Assembly: GCA_947561395.2 (NCBI GenBank)
Contig: OX387184.1
Span: 7,502,001 to 7,566,000, forward strand
Source: Buxus sempervirens
Lineage: Eukaryota; Streptophyta; Magnoliopsida; Buxales; Buxaceae
Length of the DNA: 64,000 nt
Direction of reading: 5' to 3'
Below, piece by piece: positions 37,108 through 48,515 of this stretch. How positions within the stretch are numbered: the first letter of the stretch is position 1; each line of letters opens with the position of its first letter. The notes beneath the pieces are model-generated. The model was not told the origin of the DNA and ran no database searches. It was given only the letters and a program-made list of their open reading frames with translations. The position numbers and the translations under genes were made by a program.

Positions 37108-37386
37108 GTAAGCCTTTAACCGCCACTTTTTAGCGGTATGTGTAATTTAGTTTTGTGTCCTGTCGGAGGTTCTTCTTTGCTAGATTAGGGCATTTATATA
37201 GAGATTGTTGATTAATTTCGATGTCTGACAGACAAAGTCTCTGTTATTTTTGGTTTAATGGGTGGTTCATCGAATCTAATGGAGATATAGCTGTTTGTTC
37301 GTGCCAGCTTATTGTTTTTCTGTCGGATTTGTTGATTTAAAGTTAGGGCTTTACTCCTTATTGGAATTAGGGTTTGGTGACTGCAG
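37108..37386 (+). other. Probable 5'-UTR intron of eIF5B
   Basis: A donor gtaagc at 37108 and an acceptor ctgcag ending at 37386 enclose 279 bp of T-rich DNA, leaving a 40-bp leader piece before the ATG at 37427. Leader introns are common in plant translation-factor genes. The call rests on splice signals only. Confidence 0.55.
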
Positions 37387-37426
37387 GTTGATTTTTCTTC
37401 GATAGTTCTCCTTTGTAATAATCTCC

Positions 37427-40400
37427 ATGGGTCGGAAGAAGCCTACCGTCCGGGAAGACGAGAATCCCGCTGTATCTGAAGGTGGGACCAAATCCAAGAA
37501 GAAAGGGCTTGTAATTGACGACGATGAATACTTGATCGGGACAGAGTTGTCGGAGGATCAAGAGAAGCAGGTTATTGACAAACAGAACGACGACGATGTA
37601 GTTGAGGCTGTCGGCGGTAAGAAGAAGGGCAAGAAGGGAAGCTCTAAAGCCGCACCGCCTAGAGACGAAGATCCAGGGAAGACTGTTGAGGAAGAGGGAG
37701 ATGATGTTCCAGCTGTTGCATTTACGGGGAAAAAGAAGTCGAAAACGAAGAAGGGTGGTAACAGTTTGTTCGGTGCTTCTAGTTTCAATGCAATTGAAGA
37801 GGACAAAGATGATGACTCGTCCTCTTTGAGAGCTAGTGAGGAGACAGATACGTATGGAGATAATGATGTTGGTGAAGAGGGACTAGATGACAATGTGCTA
37901 ACTTTTTCTGGAAATAAGAAATCTTCAAAAAAGAGTAATAGTTTGTTTACTGCATCTGCCTTTGATGCTATTGTTGATGAAGGCGATGGGACTGATTCTG
38001 TTGAATCTGAGCTCGTGGATGAAAATAAAACTGAGAATGATGATGTTTCTGCAATCACTTTCTCTGGAAAGAAGAGGTCATCAAAATCTTCAAAAAAGAG
38101 CAGCAGTTTGTTCACTGCGTCTGCTTTTGATGATATCATTGATGAAGGCGATGGAATTGAGTCTATGGAGTCTGAGGCGCAGCTTGTTGGTGAAAATAAA
38201 ACTGAGAGTGATGATGTTTCTTCAATCACTTTCTCTGGGAAGAAGAAGTCTTCAAAGGCTTCCAAGAAAAATACTAGCCCTGTTACAGCCTCTAGCTTCA
38301 ATTACCTTGATGAAGAGGATGATACTAGGGATGGAGATAAAGAGAAGGATGAAGATGTCCCTGCCATTACTTTCTCTGGAAAGAAAAAGTCCTCAAAATC
38401 TACCAAGAGGAGCAGTAACTTGTTTAGCACAGCACTGCCTGATGAGGAGAATGACAGTGATCTTGCTGCTGAGCAACAAATTCGCTCAATATCTAGTACT
38501 GACTCAGTTGATGAAAGTGAAATGAAAAATCAAGAGGCTTTGATGGTTGCACTTTCTGGTAAGAAGAAATCCTCAAAATCAAAGAAGAGTAATAGTCTCC
38601 TTACCACATCTAGTTTTGATGACAGCCAGGGAGATGATGCAACTGAACTAGAGCAACCTGCCGCGAGAAGGAGCAGTACTGAAGCCAATGGGAATGATAC
38701 TGCTGATGCCAAAGTTAATAAACAGGGAAGTGATGATTTGTTGGACACGACAAAAAACAAAAAGAAGAAGAAAAAGAGTGGAAGGACTGCACAAGAGGAG
38801 GATGATCTTGAAAAAATTCTTGCTGAACTTGGTGAAGGCCCTCCTCCACAACCTAGTGCTCCTCCTCCATCAGAGGGGAAGGCTCTACTTCAGCCTGAAA
38901 CAGTTAGCTCAATTGATGCCACTGGTGAGGAGAAGGAAGCCGAAGCTGAAGGTGGGGAGTCTGCAGCTGCAAAGAAGAAAAAGAAAAAAAAGGAAAAAGA
39001 AAAGGAGAAGAAAGCAGCTGCAGCTGCTGCTGCAACTGCTCCGGAGGTAAAGGAAGAAAAACCGGTGGAAACAAAGAACAAAGTTCCCGACAAGAAGGTT
39101 CCAAAGCATGTCAGAGAAATGCAGGAGGCATTGGCAAGACGTAAAGAAGCTGAAGAAAGGAAGAAGAGAGAAGAAGAGGAGAGATTGAGGAAGGAAGAGG
39201 AGGAACGTCGTCGGCAAGAGGAACTTGAGAGACAAGCAGAGGAGGCTAGACGCAGGAAAAAAGAGAGAGAAAAGGAGAAGCTTCTGAAGAAAAAACAGGA
39301 GGGTAAACTCTTAACAGGCAAACAGAAGGAAGAAGCCCGGCGGTTGGAGGCAATGAGGAATCAATTTCTTGCTAGTGCAGGTGGATTGCCACTCCCCACT
39401 GCGGAAAGTGGAACTGTGTCTGCAAAAGGGTCAACTGGAAAACGGCCAATTTATCGAACAAAGAAGACGAAGCCGACTCCACCACCACAAGCAAATGGTG
39501 ACCCCCCTGTAAAGGCCGAGGCAGACATAGAAACAAAGGAAAATCAGCAGGACCCCATTGCTGCGATAGACTCGTCAGCAGCTCAGGAGGTTGAAGAACT
39601 AGAATCAGTCAATGGAGAAGAGAAATTGGAATCTGAGCATGGTACTGAAGAGAATGGAATGGAAGAAGATGATGATGATGATGAAGATGAATGGGATGCA
39701 AAGAGTTGGGATGATGCTGTTGTTACCTTGCCAGTGAAAAGCGCATTTGCTGAGGAAGAGGCTGATTCTGAGCCTGAGCCTGTCGAGAAGAAAGAGACAA
39801 AACGAGCCAGATCACTGGCTTCTCACAATGCCACAGTCTCTCCTGCAGTAAACAAACAAACTGTTCCTACAAAGAAAGTCATCACTCCACCACCCGTAAC
39901 ATCTCCAGAAATTGAAGATAATGAAGATCAATGCAAGCTTGAGGTTACAGACAAAACTAATGTCAAAGAAGCGGCAATAAAACGGGAGGCACGGACTGCA
40001 GAGGCTCGCTCAAAACGGAGTGAAGATAACCTCCGATCCCCTATTTGTTGCATTATGGGCCATGTGGACACTGGTAAAACCAAGCTACTGGATTGCATTC
40101 GAGGAACTAATGTTCAGGAAGGTGAGGCTGGAGGAATTACACAGCAGATTGGTGCAACATACTTTCCAGCAGAAAACATAAGGGAGAGAACCAAGGAGTT
40201 AAAAGCTGATGCAAAATTGAAGGTCCCAGGCCTTCTGGTCATCGATACCCCAGGACATGAATCGTTTGCCAATTTACGGTCACGAGGTTCTGGTTTATGT
40301 GATATTGCAATTTTGGTGGTTGACATAATGCATGGCCTAGAACCACAGACAATTGAATCACTCAATCTTTTGAAGATGAGGAACACAGAATTCATAGTTG

Positions 40401-43400
40401 CCTTGAATAAGGTTTGATCTACTTGTTGATTTACAGCTTTTTTAGCTTGTGGATTAACTTGTTCGTATTAATTCACAAGTCCATGCCACTTCATTTTATT
40501 TCTTAATTTTAAAGGTGGACAGATTGTATGGCTGGAAGACCTGCCGCAATGCACCTATTGTGAAGGCTATGAAACAGCAGTCCAAAGATGTACAAAATGA
40601 GTTCAATATGAGGCTTATTCAGGTCAGTATATATTCCAGTTTTTATTTTGCTCATTTGTTTTTATATCATGGCAGCTTTAAACTGTCTATAACTGGTTGA
40701 ATTTTTTTTCTTGGATTTTCTCAGATTATCACACAATTCAAGGAGCAGGGTTTAAACACTGAATTGTACTACAAGAACAAGGAAATGGGAGAAACTTTCA
40801 GTATAGTCCCTACAAGTGCAATTAGGTACATCCTTTGAACCTAGTCCTCCAGTAGAACTGTTGCTTATGCTGGAAAATTTTCAGACAATTTTGTTAATGT
40901 TGAATATTACAGTGGTGAAGGCATCCCGGATCTTCTGTTGTTACTGGTTCAATGGACTCAGAAAACTATGGTGGAAAAGCTTATGTTTAGTGATGAAGTT
41001 GAGGTGTGCTTTCTTTGTGTCTGCTGTTCTGGTGCTTGCATCTGTAATCATATTGGATCTTCTTTTTTTTTTTTTTTTGAGAATTCCTAATCATAGTCGG
41101 AACTGTTCACCAGTGTACAGTGTTGGAAGTTAAGGTTGTCGAAGGTCATGGGACAACTATTGATGTTGTCTTAGTTAACGGTGTGCTTCATGAGGGAGAT
41201 CAAATTGTTGTTTGTGGCATGCAGGTGTGTCTTAAAACTCTCTATTAAGTGTCCCATGAAATTTTTTTTCAGTTTCCTTATGTTTCCCATTTTCATTGTA
41301 GGGGCCTATTGTTACCTCTATCCGAGCTTTATTGACCCCCCATCCCATGAAGGAACTGCGAGTAAAGGTGAGCATTTCTTTGGTGTACAATAATTTTTGT
41401 AATTCATCTTTACTTTATATATAAGCATTTGCTGATGGAATAAGCACTTCCCAGACCTGAAAAAGTATTAACTTTATGTGTAAACACTTCTCTGACCTGA
41501 AAATGTATTGATTTATGTGTTTTCAGGGGTTTGAATGCCGTAACCTTCTGAAATGGATAGTTGTTTTTGTGTGTCTGCATGCATGCACAGCAGTATGAAT
41601 TATTAAGCTATGTCAGGTAGGGAATGCTACAGTTAAAATTTATATCCAACGAATAGTAAGTCAGAGAAAATCGTTACGTGTCGCTTGGGACGCAAATACC
41701 TTGTTTTAACCTTCCCTCCCTAATGCAAGTTAGTGGAACTACATCAAAACATTGAAATATTACAGAAATGATAGGAAACATCCATTGGTATTTTCTATTT
41801 AGGGTCAAGGGGTGTGAAATTAACAAAATACCTTATCCTAGCTGGTCGGGATCAGAAACAATAATGTGTGTTTCACCCTACAGGAAGCACAAGGCTAACA
41901 AGAGCAATAGTTTTTTTTTTTTTTTTTCTTTTAAAACTTTTCGTGCTTGAGCCTCTTTCAATTTGCGAAGTTAAAACTTTTCGTGCTTGAGCCTCTTTCA
42001 ATTTGCGAAGTTAATCAATTTGCGAAGTTAATGAATGCCCATGTAAGCAAAACTCCATTCCCCCGGTTACAAGCACCTGTAGCCTGGCTCCTACTTTGGC
42101 TAGTCTGTCAGCGACCCCATAGGCTCTGGATTAAATGAGCTGTTCAAATCAAATTCAAGGTCTCTAGCATGGCCTATGAGATGACGGAAATGTACTTCAA
42201 TATATTTCTGCAAATATTTGTGATGAACTCGTTTTATTACATGGTCACTTGCTGCGGACAACTTTTTTCTTTGATGAGTTAGCTCTTTGCAATTATATGT
42301 AGGTTGTCCTGTATTTTTCTGATTTGCTCTATCAAAGGACTACTAAAATATATCTGGCTAGTCATTTTTACTTGTTATTCAAATTATGTATACAGTGTTC
42401 TGGCTGAAATTTAAATATATATCAATCAAAATATTTGTGGTTCCAGACTGGCATAGATGACACTTCTAAATCAACAGACCAGAATTCATGCAATATGAAT
42501 TTAGCATAGATTTACATTTTACACTGGCTACTAACAACCCTCCTATACTTAAGCTTGGGAAGATGAAAGATACATATACACCTCGAATAAATTATTTATT
42601 TCACCTTCAAGTAGCTTTCTTTTGGTCTCAAAAAATCTTGATCAGATACCAATTTTCCTTGCTGGTTGAATGTTACAGCTGTAACATAAAAAGAAATCAA
42701 CAATTAACAGCTAACTAAACCATGAAATCCAATAGATAAAAGCTATGATAACATGAAAAACAACGTGAATATTCTTATGCTGCAAAAAAAGGTTCTCATA
42801 TCTTACAAATCCTTTGGGGAAGGTGAGACCAATAATAGACAGGTAAAGAATCTTTATTAAAACAAACTCTAACTGCAGCAGACGGTAACAAATAAGGCAG
42901 AAGGTATTACTTATCAAAAACAAAAAAAAACAAAGAAGGCAAAAGGTATTCTGGTCAGCCTTACCAACTATACTGACCTAGTATGACATAGCTTTTTCTG
43001 CCATGTGGAGGAAATTTAGAGGTGGCAATGGGTTGGGTTGGGGTGGGTTGTAAACGGGTTGAGTCTTAAATGGGTTGGGTCGAGTTCAACTTGGAAAATT
43101 ATGGAACTGAACCCAACCCGTAAATAAACAGGTTGAACCCAACCCAACTCGTTTAAAATTTTAACTTAAATCTTTTATAAATTCCCTTTTAATTCAGCAT
43201 TTTAGTGAATTTAGATATCATGGAGACGTGGATCATTGTTTTTTTTTTTAAACATAAATGTGTAAAATTCGTTTTTTAGCTTGGAATTAGATGTTTATTT
43301 TTTTAAAAAGAAAAAATAAAGATCATGAAACATTTTTCCCTAAATGTGCTATCCTCGCTAATAAATTTATTTAATATGGAGTAGCAAAGCAAGCACTAAG

Positions 43401-46400
43401 GATTGAGCACATTTACAATGTTTTCTCATCATCTTAACCAACAAGAAGCCACCTGATTGAAAAGTGAAAATGTGGGAGTTAAAGAAGGTGCAAATCTTTT
43501 CATGTCTTGAATAAGGGTTGAAGATAGACCACAAATAAAGCTTCTATTCTCCTTTCTTTGTTTTCACTTTTTGAAACTTACTAACTTTTTTTAGGTTTCT
43601 ATTTACGTGTTAGTTTGATTAATGGTTTATAATGCTTATAAAAAAAATAAAAAAATGTTGGTAAATTGTCGGGTGCCCAACGGGTTGATGGGTTCAGTTT
43701 GGGTTGACCCGTATCTAGACGGAATATCAACCCAAACCCAACCCAATGTAATACACGGATCAACCCGAACCCATTTATTCGGGTTGGGTCATGGCGGGTT
43801 GATGGGTCAGTTAAAAAGGATTTCCGGCTCTAGGAGGAATGATGTTGGCACTCTATACTGCTACCTTATGTGAAAATATTTTAACCCACGTAAGCCTCAT
43901 TAATATGTATGACCATGTGGTCCTTCGTTCTTCAATGCTGTTTAAGTTAAATATAGTTTGAAATAACAACTTCTAATTTTGGAAGAAAGGAAACCGATGT
44001 TTTGCTGTTTCAGATTGCATTTATGGGGATCATATTGCTGCCTTAGCCGTACCAATCAAAAATAAATAAAACTTGTTTTGTCTTAGATGTAGTCATTGAT
44101 ATCCTACATGTCCTGTATGCTTTGAAGAAAATTTTCCCTAAATGTTTTATTTACAGATAGAGTGTGGGCTTAAGAACCTATGCAAGTGGTCCTTTAGTGC
44201 CATAACTGACATGGCTGCTTTACGGAGGATCAGGACCAAAAATAAAGAACTTCACAATTAAGATAATCTACATGCAAAAGATCAGTTTAATCAGATCTTA
44301 TTGACATTAAATTTTTTTTTTTGGATTTTTGATTAAGTTTTTTTTGGTTTGATTCCACTACTTTCAAAAGCGATGCATTTTTTAATATAGTGCCTGAGAT
44401 CCATTATGTTGTAAGCCCCAGACTGTAGATGTTACCTGGATTTTACTTAAATTAGTGTGTAAAGTAGTTGCCAAATTTGACTTTGTATTTCTGGAAGCCA
44501 TAGCCTTCAATGGCCAAACTTATTCATTCTTCAATGTCCAAGCTATAGACGGTGTGCTAGAAAACATTTACTCTTGCATTGCCTGATAATTTTCCGGTGG
44601 TTGGAATTCAGGGAACTTACCTGCATCATAAAGAAATCAAGGCTGCACAAGGTATCAAGATCACAGCACAGGTAATGTTTGTTTTCCAAATGATGTGAGG
44701 TGTCCGGTTACATAAAGAGGGAAAAAAGGGCATATTCTTTAATGTGCATAGCTATGTTGAAAGACATCCCCTTTGATGTGTTATATATATATTTTTTTTC
44801 AGGGTCTTGAACATGCTATCGCTGGCACTGGTCTTTATGTGGTGGGGACTGAGGATGATTTGGAAGACGTCAAAGAAACAGCAATGCATGATATGAAGTC
44901 AGTCATGAGCAGGATTGACAAAAGCGGTGAGGGTGTTTGTGTACAAGCATCTACACTTGGGTCTCTGGAAGCATTGCTAGAGTTCTTGAAGAGCCCAGCT
45001 GTGAACATACCAGTAAGTGGTATTAGTATAGGCCCTGTACATAAGAAAGATGTAATGAGGGCTAGTGTCATGCTTGAAAGGAAGAAGGAATATGCCACCA
45101 TATTGGCTTTTGATGTGAAAGTGACACCTGAGGCACGTGAACTTGCAGAGGAGTGTGGTGTGAAGATATTTATTGCAGATATCATTTATCACTTGTTTGA
45201 TCAGTTCAAGGCTTATATTGATAATCTCAAGGAAGAAAAAAAGAAGGAAGCAGCAGAAGAAGCCGTCTTTCCATGTGTTCTCAAAATAATGCCAAACTGC
45301 ATTTTCAACAAAAAAGATCCAATTGTCCTTGGGATTGATGTTGTCGAAGGCATTGCTAAGGTATGCTTTGTTTTTCCTTTTGTTGTGGTGCAGTTCTTAT
45401 TTCCTCGTGTGGCTAGTGGAGACTTAACTCAGTCTTCATGGTTATATTATTTCTAGAATAAATGAACCCTAAATACTATGCCATAGTGATCTTGATGTCA
45501 AAGCAAGTTCCAAATAGGGCTGTCAATGAATCAAGGTATCTCACTCAGGCTTGGGCTCAGCTAACGTGAGGTGAGAATGTGTTTAACAATTAGGCTTGTG
45601 AGCTGAGCTTGGGCTTTGGAAAAAGCTCATTTAGTTAATGGGCCTAGGCAGAGCTGTCCTGGGCTCGGCTTGGTTAACGTATTTGTAATTTTGTATTACT
45701 TATAAAGATAAATTGATTTTTTTAAGTTCTAAATATAGAATATTATAATTTGTACTTTTTGACTCTTTTTATCTTTATATATGTCCATTGGTAGATTCTG
45801 CAGTTCTTACATTTAGATGCACCCTTGGTTCACGTTGTCCAAAAATATTTAACAAACCAAGCTGGAGCCGAGCCCAAGTCTTGAAGATTTACAAAAGTCT
45901 TGGCTTAGCTCATGTACTGCCTTAGACCCAGAGTGAAACTCTTATATCATGTAGATGTTATTGCTTACCTGGCGGAGAGTAATATTGGAGGAATGATCAT
46001 CAGTAATCATTCTTTCCAATATTCAGCGGTTGTTTGGAGCTTGAATAAAGTTCACCAGAACCCCAGTCTAAGTTGGTAGATAGGTATCAAATGGAAGAAA
46101 AGGGTCTTTTTGGATATTCCAAAAAAAAAATTTTCCCTTTTCCTGGAGTTTTGAACTTCATATTTGGTGTTCTTTTTCTGATCCTACAAAAATTATTTTG
46201 GAGTTCAAACACTTAAGACCCAACTGTATTTTACTCTTTTGTATTACAGTGTAAGGAAAAAAAATTCAAAATTCTTAGGAATCATGTCTTCCTGTTTCTT
46301 GAGTCGTGACATTATTCATGCTTTAGGTAGTAATGATTATCTGAAGGTATCCTTGACCGTATCATGCACAGGTTGGAACTCCAGTATGCATTCCTACAAG

Positions 46401-46872
46401 AGATTTTATTGATATAGGAAGAATTTCATCTATTGAAATCAACCACAAACAGGTTGATCTTGCTAAGAAGGGCCAGAAGGTGGCTATAAAGGTAAGAGAT
46501 TGCATATTTATCATCATCATTGAATAAAACTCCTACAATCTTATTGCTAATGTTGTCAGAGGATAATAATACATTCTCCTGTGTGCTTCAGATAGCTAGC
46601 ACCAATGCTGAAGAGCAGCAAAAGATGTATGGAAGGCATTTCGAGATTGAAGATGAGCTTGTCAGCCACATCACGAGAAAGTCCATAGATATACTAAAAA
46701 CTAATTATCGGGTATGTTGGTGTTAATGCAGTTTTCTAACATGGATGACGAACATTACATGTTGATTTAGCATTTTATGGTGCTTTCCCTTGACTAAAAC
46801 ATGCAGGAAGATCTATCTATCGAGGAGTGGAAGCTGGTGGTGAAACTCAAGAGTCTTTTCAAGATCCAATAA
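37427..46872 (+). CDS. eIF5B: Eukaryotic translation initiation factor 5B
   Basis: Eleven coding exons: 37427-40411, 40515-40622, 40725-40825, 40913-41003, 41114-41224, 41302-41367, 44612-44671, 44803-45360, 46372-46491, 46592-46711 and 46807-46872. They join in frame to about 1461 residues. eIF5B is the GTPase that joins the 60S subunit to the initiation complex. The first exon encodes a low-complexity acidic and lysine-rich N-terminal half with six copies of an SGKKKSSK...SLFTASAFD repeat and a long charged helix. The GTPase domain follows: G1 GHVDTGKT (878-885), G2 GGITQQIG, G3 DTPGHES (from 940) and G4 NKVD. The NKVD codons are split by intron 1. Domains II-IV continue with [52 protein letters not shown], and the C-terminal helix [20 protein letters not shown]. 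Intron 6 is 3.2 kb and, like intron 8, holds a MITE. Confidence 0.95.
37718..38640 (+). repeat. Six-fold coding repeat in eIF5B exon 1
   Basis: Six degenerate units of about 140-170 bp encode (V/I)[24 protein letters not shown] followed by an acidic spacer. The middle copies are most alike ([20 protein letters not shown] and [15 protein letters not shown]). The array points to internal duplication in the disordered N-terminal region. Confidence 0.85.
41931..42010. repeat. 40-bp perfect tandem duplication in eIF5B intron 6
   Basis: Two identical 40-bp units (41931-41970, 41971-42010) starting ttaaaacttttcgtgcttga, followed by a third partial copy of the last part (caatttgcgaagttaa) to about 42030. 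Confidence 0.95.
43016..43832. mobile_element. hAT-type MITE in eIF5B intron 6, about 817 bp
   Basis: The left end tagaggtggcaatgggttgg is followed by GGGTTGGG blocks, and the right side has matching CCCAACCC blocks and ends with a degraded complement, ccggctcta. Flanks ggaggaaat and ggaggaat resemble an 8-bp duplication that has gained one A. The same left end occurs at 63610. Confidence 0.6.
45515..45924. mobile_element. hAT-type MITE in eIF5B intron 8, 410 bp
   Basis: The left end tagggctgtcaatga and the complement of the right end taaggcagtacatga agree at 11 of 15 positions. Inside, AGCTTGGGCTT and AGCCCAAG blocks form subterminal inverted repeats. The flanks gttccaaa and gacccaga agree at 5 of 8, a degraded target duplication. 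Confidence 0.55.
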
Positions 46873-47817
46873 GTTGTAAATTTGCTGCAACATCTGAGCA
46901 GCCATGACCATGCAAATTGAAGTGGTTAATATGGCTCCAGGAATGCTGCTTTGATCAGAAGTTCTGAAGGTTTTTGGGCTGGGAGAGGGTTTGCCTGATT
47001 CCTTGATTTTTTGAGTTCCAGAATTTTGTGTTTCCTGGAAAAGAATTTTCAATAATGGCAGAGAAGTTTGTCAGAAAAGCAGCCAAGTCTGGTTCATCTT
47101 GACCCAGGAGAAGATTTCCAGGAAACCAAGTCCTCTGCTCTCTAACCTTCCCACTTATGTTATATGTGCTTTGTGGTGTACCCAGGGCAGTGAATGAGCT
47201 GTCGGAGAAGTATAGGCAGGGAGGTGCTCTGTTTTGGCTCAATGGTGAGTGTGTAAAATCAATGGCATTTTTGCGAGCTATGAGAATTCGTAATCAAGAT
47301 AATTTTTCTGCCATCCCAAGTTTCTGTGGTAACATTTCCTGAACTTGTTGTATAACTTGGGCAGGAAAAGAATAACAAGGACACCAGTTGGAATTCTGCG
47401 TCTTTGAACTAAACTAAAATTCTACATCTGTATTGAAAAAGTTAATTCGGAAGAAGAGCATTATTTTATTGTTTTTGAAAACTGTTTTACTAGAAAAATG
47501 ATTCTCCCAAGGTGATAGTTGGCCCATTTTATTTATTTCTTGGAGATCGACTTTCCATTAGAGTATTATCACATTCTACGCTACGTGCGGTAACATTTTT
47601 TTCTTTTCTGTTTTTTAATCTTAGAATTTCTTCGATCCTTGAACTTCTTTTCCTTGCCTGAAGAGTTTGGTTGTCAGGTGTAGCAATTCAAGTCAATCTT
47701 AGAATTTCTTCCATCAGATTTTGTTTTGGTAACCCATCAGATGTTGGTTTCTGTCAATACCATGATATTGAATGCTGAATTCGACTGTACTTTTGCTAAT
47801 GATTTGATTTTGAAATA
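46873..47817 (+). other. eIF5B 3' flank, probable 3' UTR
   Basis: No coding region seen. The first 500 bp or so has the moderate base composition of a 3' UTR and then becomes AT-rich. Confidence 0.45.
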
Positions 47818-48133
47818 GGGGAAATTGGTTGTAAGGGGTACTTTTCAAAATAATTCAGATTCAGTCAATAAATTCTTGTTAATTGAGAATCAGTGATAAA
47901 TTTATAAAAACATTAAGAATCAGTATTATCTCACTGTTAATAAAAATTTTATCTCGAAAATGCCCTCAAAGGACTTCCAAACCTCATTTGTAAGATTTTG
48001 CAAGTCCTTTTGAGGGCATTTTCGAAAAAAAATAATTTATGAAAAGTAAAATGACATTGATTCTCAATTACCAAAAATTGAACAACTGAATTGAATTATG
48101 TTGAAAAAAGTATCACTTAAAACCAATTTTCCC
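47818..48133. mobile_element. Mutator-type MITE, third family member, about 316 bp
   Basis: The left end ggggaaattggttgtaaggg and the complement of the right end gggaaaattggttttaagtg are inverted repeats that continue inward for about 90 bp. The centre has another inverted pair, aatgccctcaaaggactt against aagtccttttgagggcatt. No matching flanking 9-mer remains. It belongs with the elements at 14010 and 18756. Confidence 0.7.
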
Positions 48134-48251
48134 AAACTATGATCTATTTTTATGAAAACACCATCAACCTCGTTTTTTTATCTGTTTTGATGAAAAGCTA
48201 AGCCTACATATATCCATTAACAAAAGCCAAAATTACAGAAACACCATCAAC

Positions 48252-48515
48252 CTACCGGAATATACAAGAGGACCAATGAAACAACAAAAAACATAAGAAC
48301 TGAAACATCATATCAACAACACCTCGGAAGAAAAATGTCAAATCTACAGCAAGAGCCACAAGAACCGGCTGGAAACCAGCGAAAGATTCTGACAAGAGGT
48401 CCAGACCTAAGCAGATTAGAGAAATTGCTCCCAACAGAAGGAAGGAAAACATTGACAACAGAGATGTGATAAAAAGTGGACGAGGAACCGGTGAACCGGA
48501 CCTCTTCAACCCCAC
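48252..48515 (-). CDS. Hypothetical 87-residue hydrophobic protein
   Basis: An open frame starts MGLKRSGSPVPRPLFITSLL and contains two or three hydrophobic stretches, one being FSFLLLGAISLICLGLDLL and one VLVALAVDLTFFF. It could be a small membrane protein, the first exon of a longer gene, or chance. No family is recognised, no clear promoter is seen, and the surrounding DNA is MITE-rich. Confidence 0.2.
   Translation of the reverse strand: MGLKRSGSPVPRPLFITSLLSMFSFLLLGAISLICLGLDLLSESFAGFQPVLVALAVDLTFFFRGVVDMMFQFLCFLLFHWSSCIFR

Noticed and set aside
37558-38301. 247-residue open frame on the minus strand, very serine-rich
   Set aside because: It is antisense to the lysine- and acid-rich repeat region of eIF5B exon 1; the composition is a by-product of those codons.
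38890-39321. Open minus-strand frames rich in F and S
   Set aside because: Antisense to the charged helix of eIF5B (GAA/AAG codons); no independent motif.
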